From positions 62,001 through 126,000 of the forward strand of contig CACKPV010000002.1 of assembly GCA_902602185.1 (NCBI GenBank): 64,000 nucleotides of DNA, written 5' to 3'. The DNA is from an uncultured SAR86 cluster bacterium (GTDB lineage: Bacteria > Pseudomonadota > Gammaproteobacteria > Magnimaribacterales > D2472). Below are positions 1 through 8,603 of this stretch, one piece after another. The position numbers were made by a program, and so were the translations under genes. The first letter of the stretch is position 1, and every line of letters begins with the position of its first letter. The notes beneath the pieces are model-generated. The model saw nothing but the letters and a program-made list of their open reading frames with translations, was not told where the DNA came from and ran no database searches.

Positions 1-268
1 TGAATGCAGTAGCAATCCCTGTAATAGCATTGGTAGCTCCAGGACCTGATGTCACTAAAACAACACCAACTTTTCCAGTTGCTCTTGTATATCCATCTGC
101 AGCATGGGTTGCAGCTTGCTCATGTCTGACAAGAATATGCTGAATTTCAGATTGATTAAAAATAGCATCATAAATATGGAGAGCTGCCCCTCCAGGATAT
201 CCAAAAATAAATTCAACACCCTCATTGATGAGTGATTGAATTAACATATCGTTACCAGCTAGTTTCAT
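1..268 (-). CDS. ilvB: acetolactate synthase large subunit, N-terminal part (runs off window)
   Basis: Translating the minus strand from the ATG at 268 gives about 89 residues with no stop before the window edge, so the ORF track misses it. The N-terminus contains the thiamine-diphosphate-enzyme motif [14 protein letters not shown] and then [18 protein letters not shown], with the ThDP glutamate in RHEQA. The segment [17 protein letters not shown] follows. This is the start of the catalytic subunit of acetohydroxyacid synthase (first step of valine, leucine and isoleucine synthesis). It lies 50 bp downstream of rluD on the same strand. The symbol could equally be ilvI or ilvG; the family call is firm. 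ilvD, another enzyme of this pathway, lies at 12-13.6 kb. Confidence 0.92.
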   Translation of the reverse strand, partial: MKLAGNDMLIQSLINEGVEFIFGYPGGAALHIYDAIFNQSEIQHILVRHEQAATHAADGYTRATGKVGVVLVTSGPGATNAITGIATAF

Positions 269-318
269 AAAATTTCTTATTTGAGGGTTTTATACCCTAA
301 AAATGCTTTTAAAAACAG

Positions 319-1257
319 TCATTTAAGGAATGTTTCTTGCAATTTGACCTGTAAAGATCGAAGGTCCTCGGGGAGATCAGATTGAAAAGAGTATGTTTTA
401 CCCACACTATCAACAAACTCTATGTCATGAGAGTGCAAGGCTTGTCTGGGAAAGTTTTTTATATAGTCGATAATATCGACTGGAGTATCTTTGGCACAAT
501 TTTTTCCTCGATTATAAGTTTTATCCCCAATTAATGGCATTTTCTTTGATGCCAGGTGTACTCTGATTTGATGGGTTCTTCCAGTTTCAATTCTGATCCT
601 TAAAACCGAATAACCGCCTAAATTTTCAACTAAGCCTAGATGAGTGATTGCATCTTTACCGTCATCTCGACAGTCCATTTTAGTTCTATTTCTTTTATCC
701 CTACCGATGGGGCTATCAATAGTTGAATTAATGCGTAAATTTCCAATGCAAAAACCTAAATACTCTTTTTTAACTGCTCTTACCTGGAGTTGGTGAATGA
801 AATGTAATCTAAAATTTTCTTTCTTGGCAACAATCAGTACTCCTGAGGTATCCTTATCCAAGCGATGAACAATGCCTGCTCTTACCATGTTCTCTAACTC
901 TGGAAATTTGAATAAAAGACCATTTGCCAAAGTTCCATTTTGGACCCCAGCCCCGGGATGGATCACGAGATTTGCGGGTTTATTAACGACAACAAAATCT
1001 TCTGTTTCTTCAATTATCTCAAATGCAATTTTCTCAGGTTGCCACGCGGTTTCTATTTGTCTAGTATAAAAAATCTCAATTTCATCACCTGTTTCAACTT
1101 TTTGTTTTGGAGGAGTAACTTCCCCATTCAACAAAACTTTGCCAAGCAAAATTAACTGTTTGATTTTTGATCTTGATAAATCTGGTGTCAATTCGGCCAC
1201 GACTTTATCAAATCTTTGGTTGGATAATTCTGCAGGCACACTTACTGAAGAAAACAT
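319..1257 (-). CDS. rluD: 23S rRNA pseudouridine synthase RluD
   Basis: A 312-residue protein, close to the family length. It has an N-terminal S4 RNA-binding domain (about residues 14-60) followed by the RluA/RluD catalytic domain. The catalytic signature HRLDKDTSG starts at residue 131, with Asp134 as the expected nucleophile. The enzyme converts uridines of helix 69 in 23S rRNA to pseudouridine late in 50S assembly. It is divergent from bamD, an arrangement that is standard in Gammaproteobacteria and supports RluD over RluA or RluC. The start at 1257 fits the usual short N-terminal extension before the S4 domain. Confidence 0.93.
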   Translation of the reverse strand: MFSSVSVPAELSNQRFDKVVAELTPDLSRSKIKQLILLGKVLLNGEVTPPKQKVETGDEIEIFYTRQIETAWQPEKIAFEIIEETEDFVVVNKPANLVIHPGAGVQNGTLANGLLFKFPELENMVRAGIVHRLDKDTSGVLIVAKKENFRLHFIHQLQVRAVKKEYLGFCIGNLRINSTIDSPIGRDKRNRTKMDCRDDGKDAITHLGLVENLGGYSVLRIRIETGRTHQIRVHLASKKMPLIGDKTYNRGKNCAKDTPVDIIDYIKNFPRQALHSHDIEFVDSVGKTYSFQSDLPEDLRSLQVKLQETFLK

Positions 1258-1311
1258 AATGAACTTTTTTTAAATTTTTTAATCAAATATTAGAGTAGAA
1301 TAGCAACATAT

Positions 1312-2148
1312 ATGTTTAATAATAAGCTTTTTCAATTAACCCTGATCCTTGCACTTAGTTTTTTTAATTCGTCTTGTAGCAAAGATGAAGTTGAGATTGA
1401 GAGACCTGAGAAAGTTTATTATGACCAAGCTCAAAGGAGGATTAAGGTAAATAATTACTATGGTGCCATCGAGTCCCTTCAAAAAATAGAGACACAATAT
1501 CCGTTTGGTAAATACGCAGAACAAGCTCAAGTGGAGTTAATTTATTGCCAATACATGAATGGAGATGACATTGCAGCACACGCTGCCTCTGAACGCTTTA
1601 TTAGACTTCATCCAAGACATCCAAACATTGATTATGCTTACTTTATGAAAGGTATGTCGAGTTATACCAGAGATTCTGGAACTCTAGCCAGAGTGATTAA
1701 TACCGATCTTTCTACCAGAGACATTTCTGGTGCAAAGTTGGCATTTTCTGAATTTACAGAATTTTTAACAAGATTTCCTGACAGTCAATATGCCCCCTAT
1801 GCAAAAAAAAGGTTGGTTTATATTCGCAATCTTGTTGCAAAGAATGAGTTAGCTGCTGCGGATTACTACATAAAAAGAAAAGCATATGTTGCGGCAATTA
1901 GACGTGCAAATTATGTAATTGAAAATATACCAAATTCTTCTCAAAATCACCGTGCCCTTCAAATTCTCAAAGTGTCCTATCAAGAGCTAGGTTACGACGA
2001 TCTTGTTGCCAGCACTGATGAGCTATTAAGATTAAATCCAGCACCTCCAGAAACAGATGAAGATAGCTCTTTCTTTGAAAGGATTCCTCTACCAAACTCC
2101 CTGCCAGTTATCATTGCTGGTTCAATTCTTTCAAATGCCATCAATTAA
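1312..2148 (+). CDS. bamD: outer membrane protein assembly factor BamD (lipoprotein)
   Basis: A 278-residue lipoprotein. Residues 1-21 form a signal peptide and Cys22 follows FNSS, a slightly atypical lipobox. The mature part starts with a TPR-like repeat (YYDQAQRRIKVNNYYGAIESL) and continues with more TPR units, including YAYFMKGMSSY, as in BamD/ComL. BamD is the essential partner of BamA in inserting beta-barrel proteins into the outer membrane and acts on its periplasmic face. The gene diverges from rluD across 54 bp. A TAGAAT -10-like box at 1296-1301 lies only 10 bp before the ATG, implying a very short leader. A small zinc-ribbon gene follows directly. Confidence 0.93.
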   Translation: MFNNKLFQLTLILALSFFNSSCSKDEVEIERPEKVYYDQAQRRIKVNNYYGAIESLQKIETQYPFGKYAEQAQVELIYCQYMNGDDIAAHAASERFIRLHPRHPNIDYAYFMKGMSSYTRDSGTLARVINTDLSTRDISGAKLAFSEFTEFLTRFPDSQYAPYAKKRLVYIRNLVAKNELAAADYYIKRKAYVAAIRRANYVIENIPNSSQNHRALQILKVSYQELGYDDLVASTDELLRLNPAPPETDEDSSFFERIPLPNSLPVIIAGSILSNAIN

Positions 2149-2337
2149 TTGTTAGCATTAATAATTATTTCTTTAATATTTTCGATATCTTTATACTTAT
2201 TTATGACCAGCAACAAGGTTAAATCTTTGACCAAAAACATAGTTCAATGTCATTGCTGCGGTATATATTTTCTAAAAGAAAAGGCATTGTCTAGAAAAAA
2301 CTTAGTCTTTTGCTCAGAAAACTGCCGGCAAGATTAA
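2149..2337 (+). CDS. small membrane-anchored zinc-ribbon protein (PP0621-like)
   Basis: A 62-residue protein whose start codon is TTG, placed immediately after the bamD stop (TAA then TTG) and therefore probably translationally coupled. One N-terminal membrane helix (about residues 2-19) is followed by a basic linker and a cysteine motif C-x-C-C ... C-x3-C that should bind zinc. This matches the layout of the PP0621/TRASH-like small proteins of Gammaproteobacteria. Its function is unknown. The last 4 bp overlap the tail of the convergent RND transporter gene. The call rests on layout and motif, not on an alignment. Confidence 0.72.
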   Translation: MLALIIISLIFSISLYLFMTSNKVKSLTKNIVQCHCCGIYFLKEKALSRKNLVFCSENCRQD

Positions 2338-5300
2338 TTCTTTATTCCTGAAAAAATTTTGAACATTGCTGGAATATAAAATAATGCAATTACAGATGCT
2401 CCAATCACCCCAACAGACATAGCCCATGCTAATGGTTGAAAAAAAACACTGCTGACAATTAGGGGGAAGAGACCACCAATAGTTGTTGCCGTTGTTGTAA
2501 TAATATGTCGTGTTGCTCTTATAACAGTCTCAACCAATTCCTGCAGTTTGTAATCTGTTTTTTTTGCATCAGCTTTCATTGCGGCAAGAACTACAATTGA
2601 GTCATTGATAGCCAAGCCAGCAAGTCCAATAGCTCCTACAATTCCAATAAACCCAAAATTTTGCATTCCAACAAATAATCCCATAATTGCAAGTCCCACA
2701 CATAATCCAGCAACTGAAGTTATCAGTGCAGTTTGGCGAAAAGAATTGAGAACAAACACTAATCCAACGATTATCAAAATGAAGAATACAATTGCCGAGG
2801 AAAATAATTGTGCATTTGATTCAGCACTCTCCGCAGCTTCTCCAGCCTGCTCAATAACATAGCCAACAGGTAGTTTTTCTTTGAAAGCATTTATTTCTGC
2901 TTCGATAAGGGTTTCAGTTTGTGAAGGCAGTGATGTTGGCCAAGTCCAAGCTTGAACAGCATTTTCAGTCTTTCCTTTGTAGCGACTGATCGAGCCAATG
3001 TTTCTTGCCAAACTAATGTCTGCATAATCTGCAATATAACCAAAATTAGCTTTGTTATTAAAAGTTAAAAATGGTGCTTGGGCAATATTGGAACTACTTG
3101 AATTGATACTTTGCAATCGTATAGGTATTTCTTTATCACCGTCAACAAGTTTTCCAAGCACAATTCCAGAATTTGCTGCGAAAATTTGGTTAACTAAGAA
3201 CTCTGAATTTTGATCAGAATAAATAATATTTGAATTCTCAAAATTTAAGAGAAGATTCGTTTCATAATTATTTGATTGTGATTTTGTAAGATAAACATCC
3301 GGTGATTTTTTAAGAATTAGCTCTAATTGATTTCCAAGATCAAGCAATATTTCTGGATCCTCACCCAAGACTTTATACTCAATATCTGCAAATACAGGTG
3401 GTCCTGACTGAAATGAATCAACTACAATGCGAATTTCTGGATTATTTTTAATTAAATCTTTTGCAATTTCATCAATATTTTTAATCATAGTCCAGTAATT
3501 TGTTGTGAAGTAAACTCCTTGAGCAATATTGTTAGATCCTAGCTCACTGTCACCTCCCACAACATTTCCTAATATTCTGGGTAACCGTCTTCCCACAAAC
3601 CAGATATCTTCCTTTATAAAATTATATTTTGCTAATTGTTCACGTAAATTTTCTGCCGTTATTAATGTAGTTTGTGCAGAGGTATTTCTTGGAAGCTCAA
3701 TTTTAACTTGGAACATATTTCTGTCATTTGCAGGGAAAAAATCTTGTTTTAGAGTGCTAAACAAGAGAAAGCCAACCAAGGGTAAAACTAATGAAATTAA
3801 TATTGCTCGTCGAGGTCTAACTAAAGACCACAAAAGAAGACCTCGATATTTTTTCTCAAGAGTAGAGTTTGAATATCCATTTGCAAATCTTGTGTGATGC
3901 AAATATGGAAGTTTTTCTAAATAAAACAGCATGGGTAAAATGACAAGTAATGACAAAGCTAATGAGGTAGAAATTGCTGCAATCAAAGTCATTGCCATTC
4001 CTCCAATGTATTCATTGCTGGGGCCCTCACCAACGATGATTGGCATAAAGGCAAATGCAGTTGTAGCAGTTGCAGCAAGCAATGGAAGAAATAAGTGTTT
4101 AACAGATGCAAAAATTGCATCATTTGAAGAGAGGCCATCTAGCTTTCTATAACGATAGTCTTCAACAACAATAATGGCATTATCAATGAGCAAACCAAGA
4201 GCAATAATCATTCCCACTATGGATGTTTGATGAAGTGGTAACTCAATAAGTCGGCAAACAAATAGCACTATAGAAATAGTTAGTGGAAGGATTGCACTAA
4301 CTAAAATTGCCGACCTTAAGCCTAAAAGAAAGTAACTTAGCAACAAAACCAAAATAGCTGCTGAACCAATACTTCTAGTTAACTGCTGAAATCTCTCTTT
4401 AATATAAAAAGATTCGTCATAAACTAAATCAATGGAGAATTCCTCGGGTAACGTCTTCTCGAACTTTTCAACAATGATCTCTGTTTGTTCTGCATATAAA
4501 TCAAGTCTTTGATTAAATGATCCTTTTGCCTCAACCAAGACCGCAGTATTACCATTTACCAAGGTAATGCTTTCAATAGGTTCAGCAGGTTGTTTCTTGA
4601 CCTGGGCTACATCTCCAACTGAAATGATTTGTAAATTATCTTTAGAAATTAGAGGCAGTTTTTCAATATCATACGTTGTTGTTAAGTTATCTTTTACTCT
4701 GAGCAAAATCTCCTCATTACTATTTTGTAACATTCCAACCGAATTCTTTTGATTAAAATTACTAATAGTTTTAGCAAGTTGCTGCAGGGATATTCCTAAT
4801 GCAGAAAGTTTTTGTGAATCTACCAAAACTGCAATTTCTTCTTGTGCTGACCCATGAACCAAGACTTCCTCCGTGGAACCCATATAAGCAAATTCTTGTT
4901 TTAATTGTTCGGCAATCCTAGAAAGCAAAATTACCGGGGGTATTCCCTCACCTGTCCATTGCAGTGCATACATTACGGTTATGGGTGGACCAGTGGATCT
5001 ATTTAATTTAAGAGTTGCTTCTGGAGGAATATCTTGCTCAGCAAGTTCAATTTTATCTTGTACCTCACTCCAAATTTGTTCAACTAAATCAAAAGATACT
5101 TCATCTTTTAACTCAACAAGTGTTGTGGCAAATCCTTGATTAATATTTGATTCAAGTCTCCTAACTTCAGGAATCTCACGTAGTCTAATTTCTAAGACTT
5201 CAACCACTTGCGTCTCTAGAGTTTCAGCAGAGGCCCCAGGATACGTCTGGATAACAGTTGCCCATCTTTGAGCAAGTTCAGGCATTTCTTGGCGTGGCAA

Positions 5301-5393
5301 TGTATTGAAACTTGATACCCCAACTAAAACAACGAATACTAAAAAAAGTATGAGAATTCTAGGTTTTTCAAGGAAAATCTTAATTATTGGCAT
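2334..5393 (-). CDS. RND efflux transporter, inner-membrane permease
   Basis: A 1019-residue protein, usual for the AcrB/MexB superfamily. It starts with the cytoplasmic helix and first membrane segment (FLEKPRILILFLVFVVLVGV) and shows two pseudo-repeats of one helix, a large periplasmic porter/docking region and five helices. The TM4 region reads GLLIDNAIIVVEDY, so the second of the two acidic proton-relay residues of AcrB is Asn here. The TM10 region reads AINDSIVVL, without the AcrB lysine. The substrate cannot be told. The start codon follows directly on the stop of the adaptor gene (TAGATG), so the two form an operon under the TetR operators at 6387-6433. The outer-membrane partner is probably the TolC at 38 kb. 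Confidence 0.9.
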   Translation of the reverse strand: MPIIKIFLEKPRILILFLVFVVLVGVSSFNTLPRQEMPELAQRWATVIQTYPGASAETLETQVVEVLEIRLREIPEVRRLESNINQGFATTLVELKDEVSFDLVEQIWSEVQDKIELAEQDIPPEATLKLNRSTGPPITVMYALQWTGEGIPPVILLSRIAEQLKQEFAYMGSTEEVLVHGSAQEEIAVLVDSQKLSALGISLQQLAKTISNFNQKNSVGMLQNSNEEILLRVKDNLTTTYDIEKLPLISKDNLQIISVGDVAQVKKQPAEPIESITLVNGNTAVLVEAKGSFNQRLDLYAEQTEIIVEKFEKTLPEEFSIDLVYDESFYIKERFQQLTRSIGSAAILVLLLSYFLLGLRSAILVSAILPLTISIVLFVCRLIELPLHQTSIVGMIIALGLLIDNAIIVVEDYRYRKLDGLSSNDAIFASVKHLFLPLLAATATTAFAFMPIIVGEGPSNEYIGGMAMTLIAAISTSLALSLLVILPMLFYLEKLPYLHHTRFANGYSNSTLEKKYRGLLLWSLVRPRRAILISLVLPLVGFLLFSTLKQDFFPANDRNMFQVKIELPRNTSAQTTLITAENLREQLAKYNFIKEDIWFVGRRLPRILGNVVGGDSELGSNNIAQGVYFTTNYWTMIKNIDEIAKDLIKNNPEIRIVVDSFQSGPPVFADIEYKVLGEDPEILLDLGNQLELILKKSPDVYLTKSQSNNYETNLLLNFENSNIIYSDQNSEFLVNQIFAANSGIVLGKLVDGDKEIPIRLQSINSSSSNIAQAPFLTFNNKANFGYIADYADISLARNIGSISRYKGKTENAVQAWTWPTSLPSQTETLIEAEINAFKEKLPVGYVIEQAGEAAESAESNAQLFSSAIVFFILIIVGLVFVLNSFRQTALITSVAGLCVGLAIMGLFVGMQNFGFIGIVGAIGLAGLAINDSIVVLAAMKADAKKTDYKLQELVETVIRATRHIITTTATTIGGLFPLIVSSVFFQPLAWAMSVGVIGASVIALFYIPAMFKIFSGIKN

Positions 5394-6383
5394 CTATTTT
5401 AAAATCTGATTTTCTAAGACTTTGGTCAATCCACCCAAAATGATTAAGTCTCCTTTTTTTAAAGTGCCACTAACATAAGCATAGTTATCCTCATAATGAA
5501 CAATCTCAACAACCTCTCTTTGAACTTGCATTTCAGGAGATAATGTATAGACGGACCAAAGCCCTTGATCTGATTGAGTCATCGCATTAATTGGAACCCA
5601 AGTGCCACTTGCTTGCCTGGTCTCTTGGAAAACCATCTCTACAACTTTACCTGGAGTATAAAACTCAGAGAAAATAAAAATTGCTAAACGGCTTTGACTT
5701 CCAGAAACTGACATGGGTGCTAAACGAGCTAACTCTCCTTCTACTTCAATCCCATCTATAAGAAAACTATATTTTGAATTCAAGCTTAATTCTTTAATAA
5801 GATTTTCTGGAACAGATATGTGAGCTTCAACTTTTTGGGAATCCAATATTTCAAAAATTGGAATACTAGAATTAATCACGGATCCTTCATCTTTTTTTCT
5901 TGCTTGAATAAAACCATCGTAAGGTGCAACCAATAATGTTTGGGTTTGTTTTACTTGTGCAATATCAAACTGAGATTTCGCAACTGTAACTTCTGACTTA
6001 GCTCTATCCAGTTCTTGCTGTGAGATGAATCCTTTATTATTTAAATCTCTAAATCTTATCAACTGTTGTTCTGCTAAATCTAATTTAGCTTTTGTCTGAT
6101 TTAGATTTGCAATGATTTCTCTATCATCAAGTTTAGCTAACACATCTCCTTTAATAACTTTATCTCCCACATCTACAAAAACTTTCTCAATTTTTCCAGG
6201 AATTTCAAAAGCAATCATGGAGTTTTGGAAGGGCAAAAGTTTACCTGGTAATTTTTTCTGAATTTGATAAGTATCAAGGATGTTTACTTCTAAAACTTCA
6301 AGAGAATTTTGGCTAAAAATATTTGAAACTAAAAATAAACTACTCCAAAAAAAAATTTTGATATTTTTCAAAAAAATTGCCAT
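5394..6383 (-). CDS. RND efflux periplasmic adaptor (membrane fusion protein)
   Basis: A 329-residue protein with an N-terminal signal or anchor segment (about residues 8-24). The first lipoyl half-motif is GKIEKVFVDVGDKVIKGDVL. A short coiled coil follows (NLNQTKAKLDLAEQQLIRF to the VAKSQFDIAQ region), then the second lipoyl half and beta-barrel domains. It links the permease at 2334-5393 with an outer-membrane channel. It is the first gene of the efflux operon, 14 or so bases from the inferred transcription start, and diverges from the TetR gene. The lack of a clear lipobox suggests a membrane-anchored rather than lipidated adaptor. Confidence 0.9.
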   Translation of the reverse strand: MAIFLKNIKIFFWSSLFLVSNIFSQNSLEVLEVNILDTYQIQKKLPGKLLPFQNSMIAFEIPGKIEKVFVDVGDKVIKGDVLAKLDDREIIANLNQTKAKLDLAEQQLIRFRDLNNKGFISQQELDRAKSEVTVAKSQFDIAQVKQTQTLLVAPYDGFIQARKKDEGSVINSSIPIFEILDSQKVEAHISVPENLIKELSLNSKYSFLIDGIEVEGELARLAPMSVSGSQSRLAIFIFSEFYTPGKVVEMVFQETRQASGTWVPINAMTQSDQGLWSVYTLSPEMQVQREVVEIVHYEDNYAYVSGTLKKGDLIILGGLTKVLENQILK

Positions 6384-6386
6384 AAT

Positions 6387-6401
6387 GTTTACAGTGTAAA
6401 C
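6387..6401. promoter_or_regulatory. TetR operator 1 (perfect 15-bp palindrome)
   Basis: GTTTACAGTGTAAAC is a perfect 7-1-7 dyad in the 54-bp gap between the divergent efflux and tetR genes. It lies just downstream of the -10 box of the efflux promoter, across its expected start site, and covers the likely -35 (TTTACA) of tetR. Binding there would repress both directions. Confidence 0.75.
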
Positions 6402-6404
6402 CTC

Positions 6405-6432
6405 ATTATATTTTATTAGTTTACACTGTCAA
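6405..6432 (-). promoter_or_regulatory. sigma70 promoter of the RND efflux operon
   Basis: Read on the minus strand this is TTGACA (6427-6432), a 16-bp spacer and TATAAT (6405-6410), both hexamers matching consensus exactly. The -35 overlaps operator 2 and the expected start point falls in operator 1. A strong promoter held down by a repressor is the natural reading. Confidence 0.8.
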
Positions 6433-6433
6433 C
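6419..6433. promoter_or_regulatory. TetR operator 2 (imperfect copy)
   Basis: GTTTACACTGTCAAC is the same dyad as operator 1 with one arm changed. The two centres are 32 bp apart, about three helical turns, so dimers would sit on the same DNA face. The site ends 4 bp before the tetR start codon and covers the -35 of the efflux promoter. Confidence 0.65.
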
Positions 6434-6437
6434 ATAT

Positions 6438-7043
6438 ATGGTTACCAAAGAAAATTACCATCATACGAATTTAGGTAATGAAATATCAAAGAAAGCTTTT
6501 ATATTTGTTACCGATAATGGTCATACGCAATTGAGTTTACGGAAGATCGCAAAGTTATGCTCAGTATCACCTACTGCCGTTTATAGACATTTTAAAACTA
6601 AATCACATTTGTACGCAGAGATTGTAAAGAAAGGTTTTATTGAATTTGATAAACATGTCAATAAAAACCTTGGAAATAATCCTAGAGCAGTTTTTGTAGC
6701 TGCTGAAAACTACTTAGACTATGCCTTTAAACATAGAAACATGTATGACCTTATTTTTAGCCCAACCGTAATAGATTTTTTAGACTTCCCAGATGTTGCT
6801 AGCTATGCTGATCAAGCTTTTCAAACTTTACTGACCCATGTTAAGAATCATGATCCTTCTCTCAATGATTTAAGTGCCTCCAATAAAGCAATCAAAATTT
6901 GGTCCTTCCTGCATGGTTTAAGCAGCATTTCAAAAAAAATGGAAGCTGCTATGTTGCTTCCAGAAAATGAAATGCCTCCTGCTGTCAAATCGGTAAAAAG
7001 AACAAGAGAAAATCTGGAATTCTTTATCCAAGAATTATTTTGA
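6438..7043 (+). CDS. TetR/AcrR-family transcriptional regulator
   Basis: A 201-residue protein. The N-terminal DNA-binding domain (about residues 12-60) has the typical helix-turn-helix LRKIAKLCSVSPTAVYRHFKTKSHLYAEI. The C-terminal two thirds are helical and variable, resembling the TetR_C_33-type ligand domains (LDYAFKHRNMYDLIFSP). It is divergent from the RND efflux pair, with two dyads in the shared promoter, so it is most likely the local repressor of the pump and of itself. Its last base pairs overlap the TTG start of rsmD (TTGA), which would tie rsmD-hemC-hemD to the same transcript. Confidence 0.9.
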   Translation: MVTKENYHHTNLGNEISKKAFIFVTDNGHTQLSLRKIAKLCSVSPTAVYRHFKTKSHLYAEIVKKGFIEFDKHVNKNLGNNPRAVFVAAENYLDYAFKHRNMYDLIFSPTVIDFLDFPDVASYADQAFQTLLTHVKNHDPSLNDLSASNKAIKIWSFLHGLSSISKKMEAAMLLPENEMPPAVKSVKRTRENLEFFIQELF

Positions 7044-7597
7044 AAAATTCTCAAATCAAAATAATTGGAGGAAGTTTAAAAGGAAGCAAACTATTTTTTA
7101 AGTCTTCTTCCAATCTGCGACCAACTGCAAATAAACTTCGGGAAACTCTGTTTAATTGGCTACAATTTGATATTGTGGGAATGAATTGTTTAGACTCATT
7201 CGCAGGTACCGGAGCTCTTGGGATTGAGGCAATCTCAAGGGGTGCCAAACATGTGACTTTCCTAGAAAAAACACCACAAGTAGTAAAAGATCTCAAAAAA
7301 AATATCAACAGACTCTCCCTTGAAAAACTTTCAAATGTCGAGATAACAAACGCATTTCAATGGATACAAAATAATTCTCTATTGGATTTTGATTTGTTAA
7401 TGTTTGACCCTCCATTTTATGACCAAAGAATTGAAAAATTTATGAATAATTTAGTTTTAAAAGAATTAAAAAAAGATGGGTTAGTGTACTTTGAAAAAAG
7501 TACATTTGATAAACTTTATATACCGAATAAATTTGAGGTCTTAAAATCAAAGAAAATTGGAGATGCTGAAGGCATTCTTATGAGATATGAAGCTTAG
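7040..7597 (+). CDS. rsmD: 16S rRNA m2G966 methyltransferase RsmD
   Basis: A 185-residue SAM-dependent methyltransferase. RPTANKLRETLFNWL is the conserved N-terminal RsmD block, DSFAGTGALGIEA (from residue 52) is the SAM-binding loop, and FDPPF (about residues 122-126) is the NPPY-type catalytic motif that positions the guanine amino group. It methylates G966 of 16S rRNA. The start is TTG, overlapping the tetR stop by 4 bases. No ATG lies near the conserved N-terminus, so the rare start is real rather than an ORF-caller choice. hemC overlaps its end by 11 bp. Confidence 0.9.
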   Translation: MKNSQIKIIGGSLKGSKLFFKSSSNLRPTANKLRETLFNWLQFDIVGMNCLDSFAGTGALGIEAISRGAKHVTFLEKTPQVVKDLKKNINRLSLEKLSNVEITNAFQWIQNNSLLDFDLLMFDPPFYDQRIEKFMNNLVLKELKKDGLVYFEKSTFDKLYIPNKFEVLKSKKIGDAEGILMRYEA

Positions 7598-8603
7598 AAT
7601 TGGAACAAGAGGTTCAAAACTTGCGTTGAAACAAGTAGAAATTGTGATGAATAAGATCTCCAGTTGGAATCTAAAAAAATATTTCAAGGAAGATTTAGAT
7701 TTAGATATTGAGAATTATGAAGTGGTTAAAATTGTTACCGAAGGTGATAAGAAAAGTAAAAGAGGTGAGGAACAGTTTGATAAAGCACATTTTGTGTCTT
7801 GTATAGAACAGAAGTTGTTAAATAATGAAATTGACTTTGCCATTCACTCTGCCAAAGATATGCCTGCAAATGCTACTGAAGGGTTAGTAAATTACTACCC
7901 TTACTTTGGAGAATTAAATCAAAGTCCAGATCTTTTAATATTCAGAGATGGTTTTGAACCCAGTTTCACCAACGATATGAAACTTGGAACATCAAGTCTC
8001 AGAAGAAAAATGCAAGCAAAGTTTTTTTTAAAGGCAAGAAATGTCTGCTCCCTAAGAGGGAACATTGATACCAGAATCCAGAAACTTTACGATGGTGAAT
8101 TTGACTGTATAGTGCTGTCAAAAGCAGGTATTGATAGACTTGAACTTAATGTGAATGCAATTGAGTTGCCTCATGCAACCTCATTCCTGCAAGGTACAAT
8201 ATGCCTCCAAACAAAGCAAGATAGTCAAATAAGTGAAAAATTAAGTCTGAACAGCCCATGGTGGAAAAACACTGGCCTTTCATGGTGGGAATGTTTTCAT
8301 TTTGATGATGAAGTCAGCCTTGGTAAGAAATTTTTATCGAGTATCGGTGCTGATTGTCATTCTGCAATTGCACTGAAAACTGAAAATGATTTTTTCTTTG
8401 GTGCATCCATTTCTGCAGAAATCTACGGGAAAAAAGATTGGATTAAAATTGAATCGAGGTCTTCTATTGATCACAAGGAACGTTCAACGGATAAAATTGC
8501 TCTTGGTCACTATAATGAAAATGATTTAAAAGTGTGTCTAGATTCTGCAGTTCAAAGCTTTCATCAACAAAATGGTAAGGTCTTACTCAATGAACATTAT
8601 TGA
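7587..8603 (+). CDS. hemC: hydroxymethylbilane synthase (porphobilinogen deaminase), divergent
   Basis: A 338-residue protein, about 25 longer than the E. coli enzyme. It keeps GTRGSKLAL at the N-terminus, HSAKDMP with the catalytic Asp91, the arginine blocks TSSLRR and SLRGN, and GADCHSA with Cys257 as the expected attachment site of the dipyrromethane cofactor. The enzyme joins four porphobilinogens. Unusual points: the GKGLF-type loop is replaced by DKAHFVSCIE, the GQGA block is replaced by LQGTICLQ, and there is a longer Trp-rich stretch at about 211-240. These make it a remote family member, but all key residues I can place are present. It overlaps rsmD upstream and hemD downstream. Confidence 0.88.
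   Translation: MKLRIGTRGSKLALKQVEIVMNKISSWNLKKYFKEDLDLDIENYEVVKIVTEGDKKSKRGEEQFDKAHFVSCIEQKLLNNEIDFAIHSAKDMPANATEGLVNYYPYFGELNQSPDLLIFRDGFEPSFTNDMKLGTSSLRRKMQAKFFLKARNVCSLRGNIDTRIQKLYDGEFDCIVLSKAGIDRLELNVNAIELPHATSFLQGTICLQTKQDSQISEKLSLNSPWWKNTGLSWWECFHFDDEVSLGKKFLSSIGADCHSAIALKTENDFFFGASISAEIYGKKDWIKIESRSSIDHKERSTDKIALGHYNENDLKVCLDSAVQSFHQQNGKVLLNEHY

Noticed and set aside
284-298. Inverted repeat AGGGT-TTTAT-ACCCT between ilvB and rluD as a terminator or ilvB regulatory site
   Set aside because: Only 5-bp arms and no T-run in either direction. A TATAAA on the minus strand overlaps it but has no -35, so neither role is supported.
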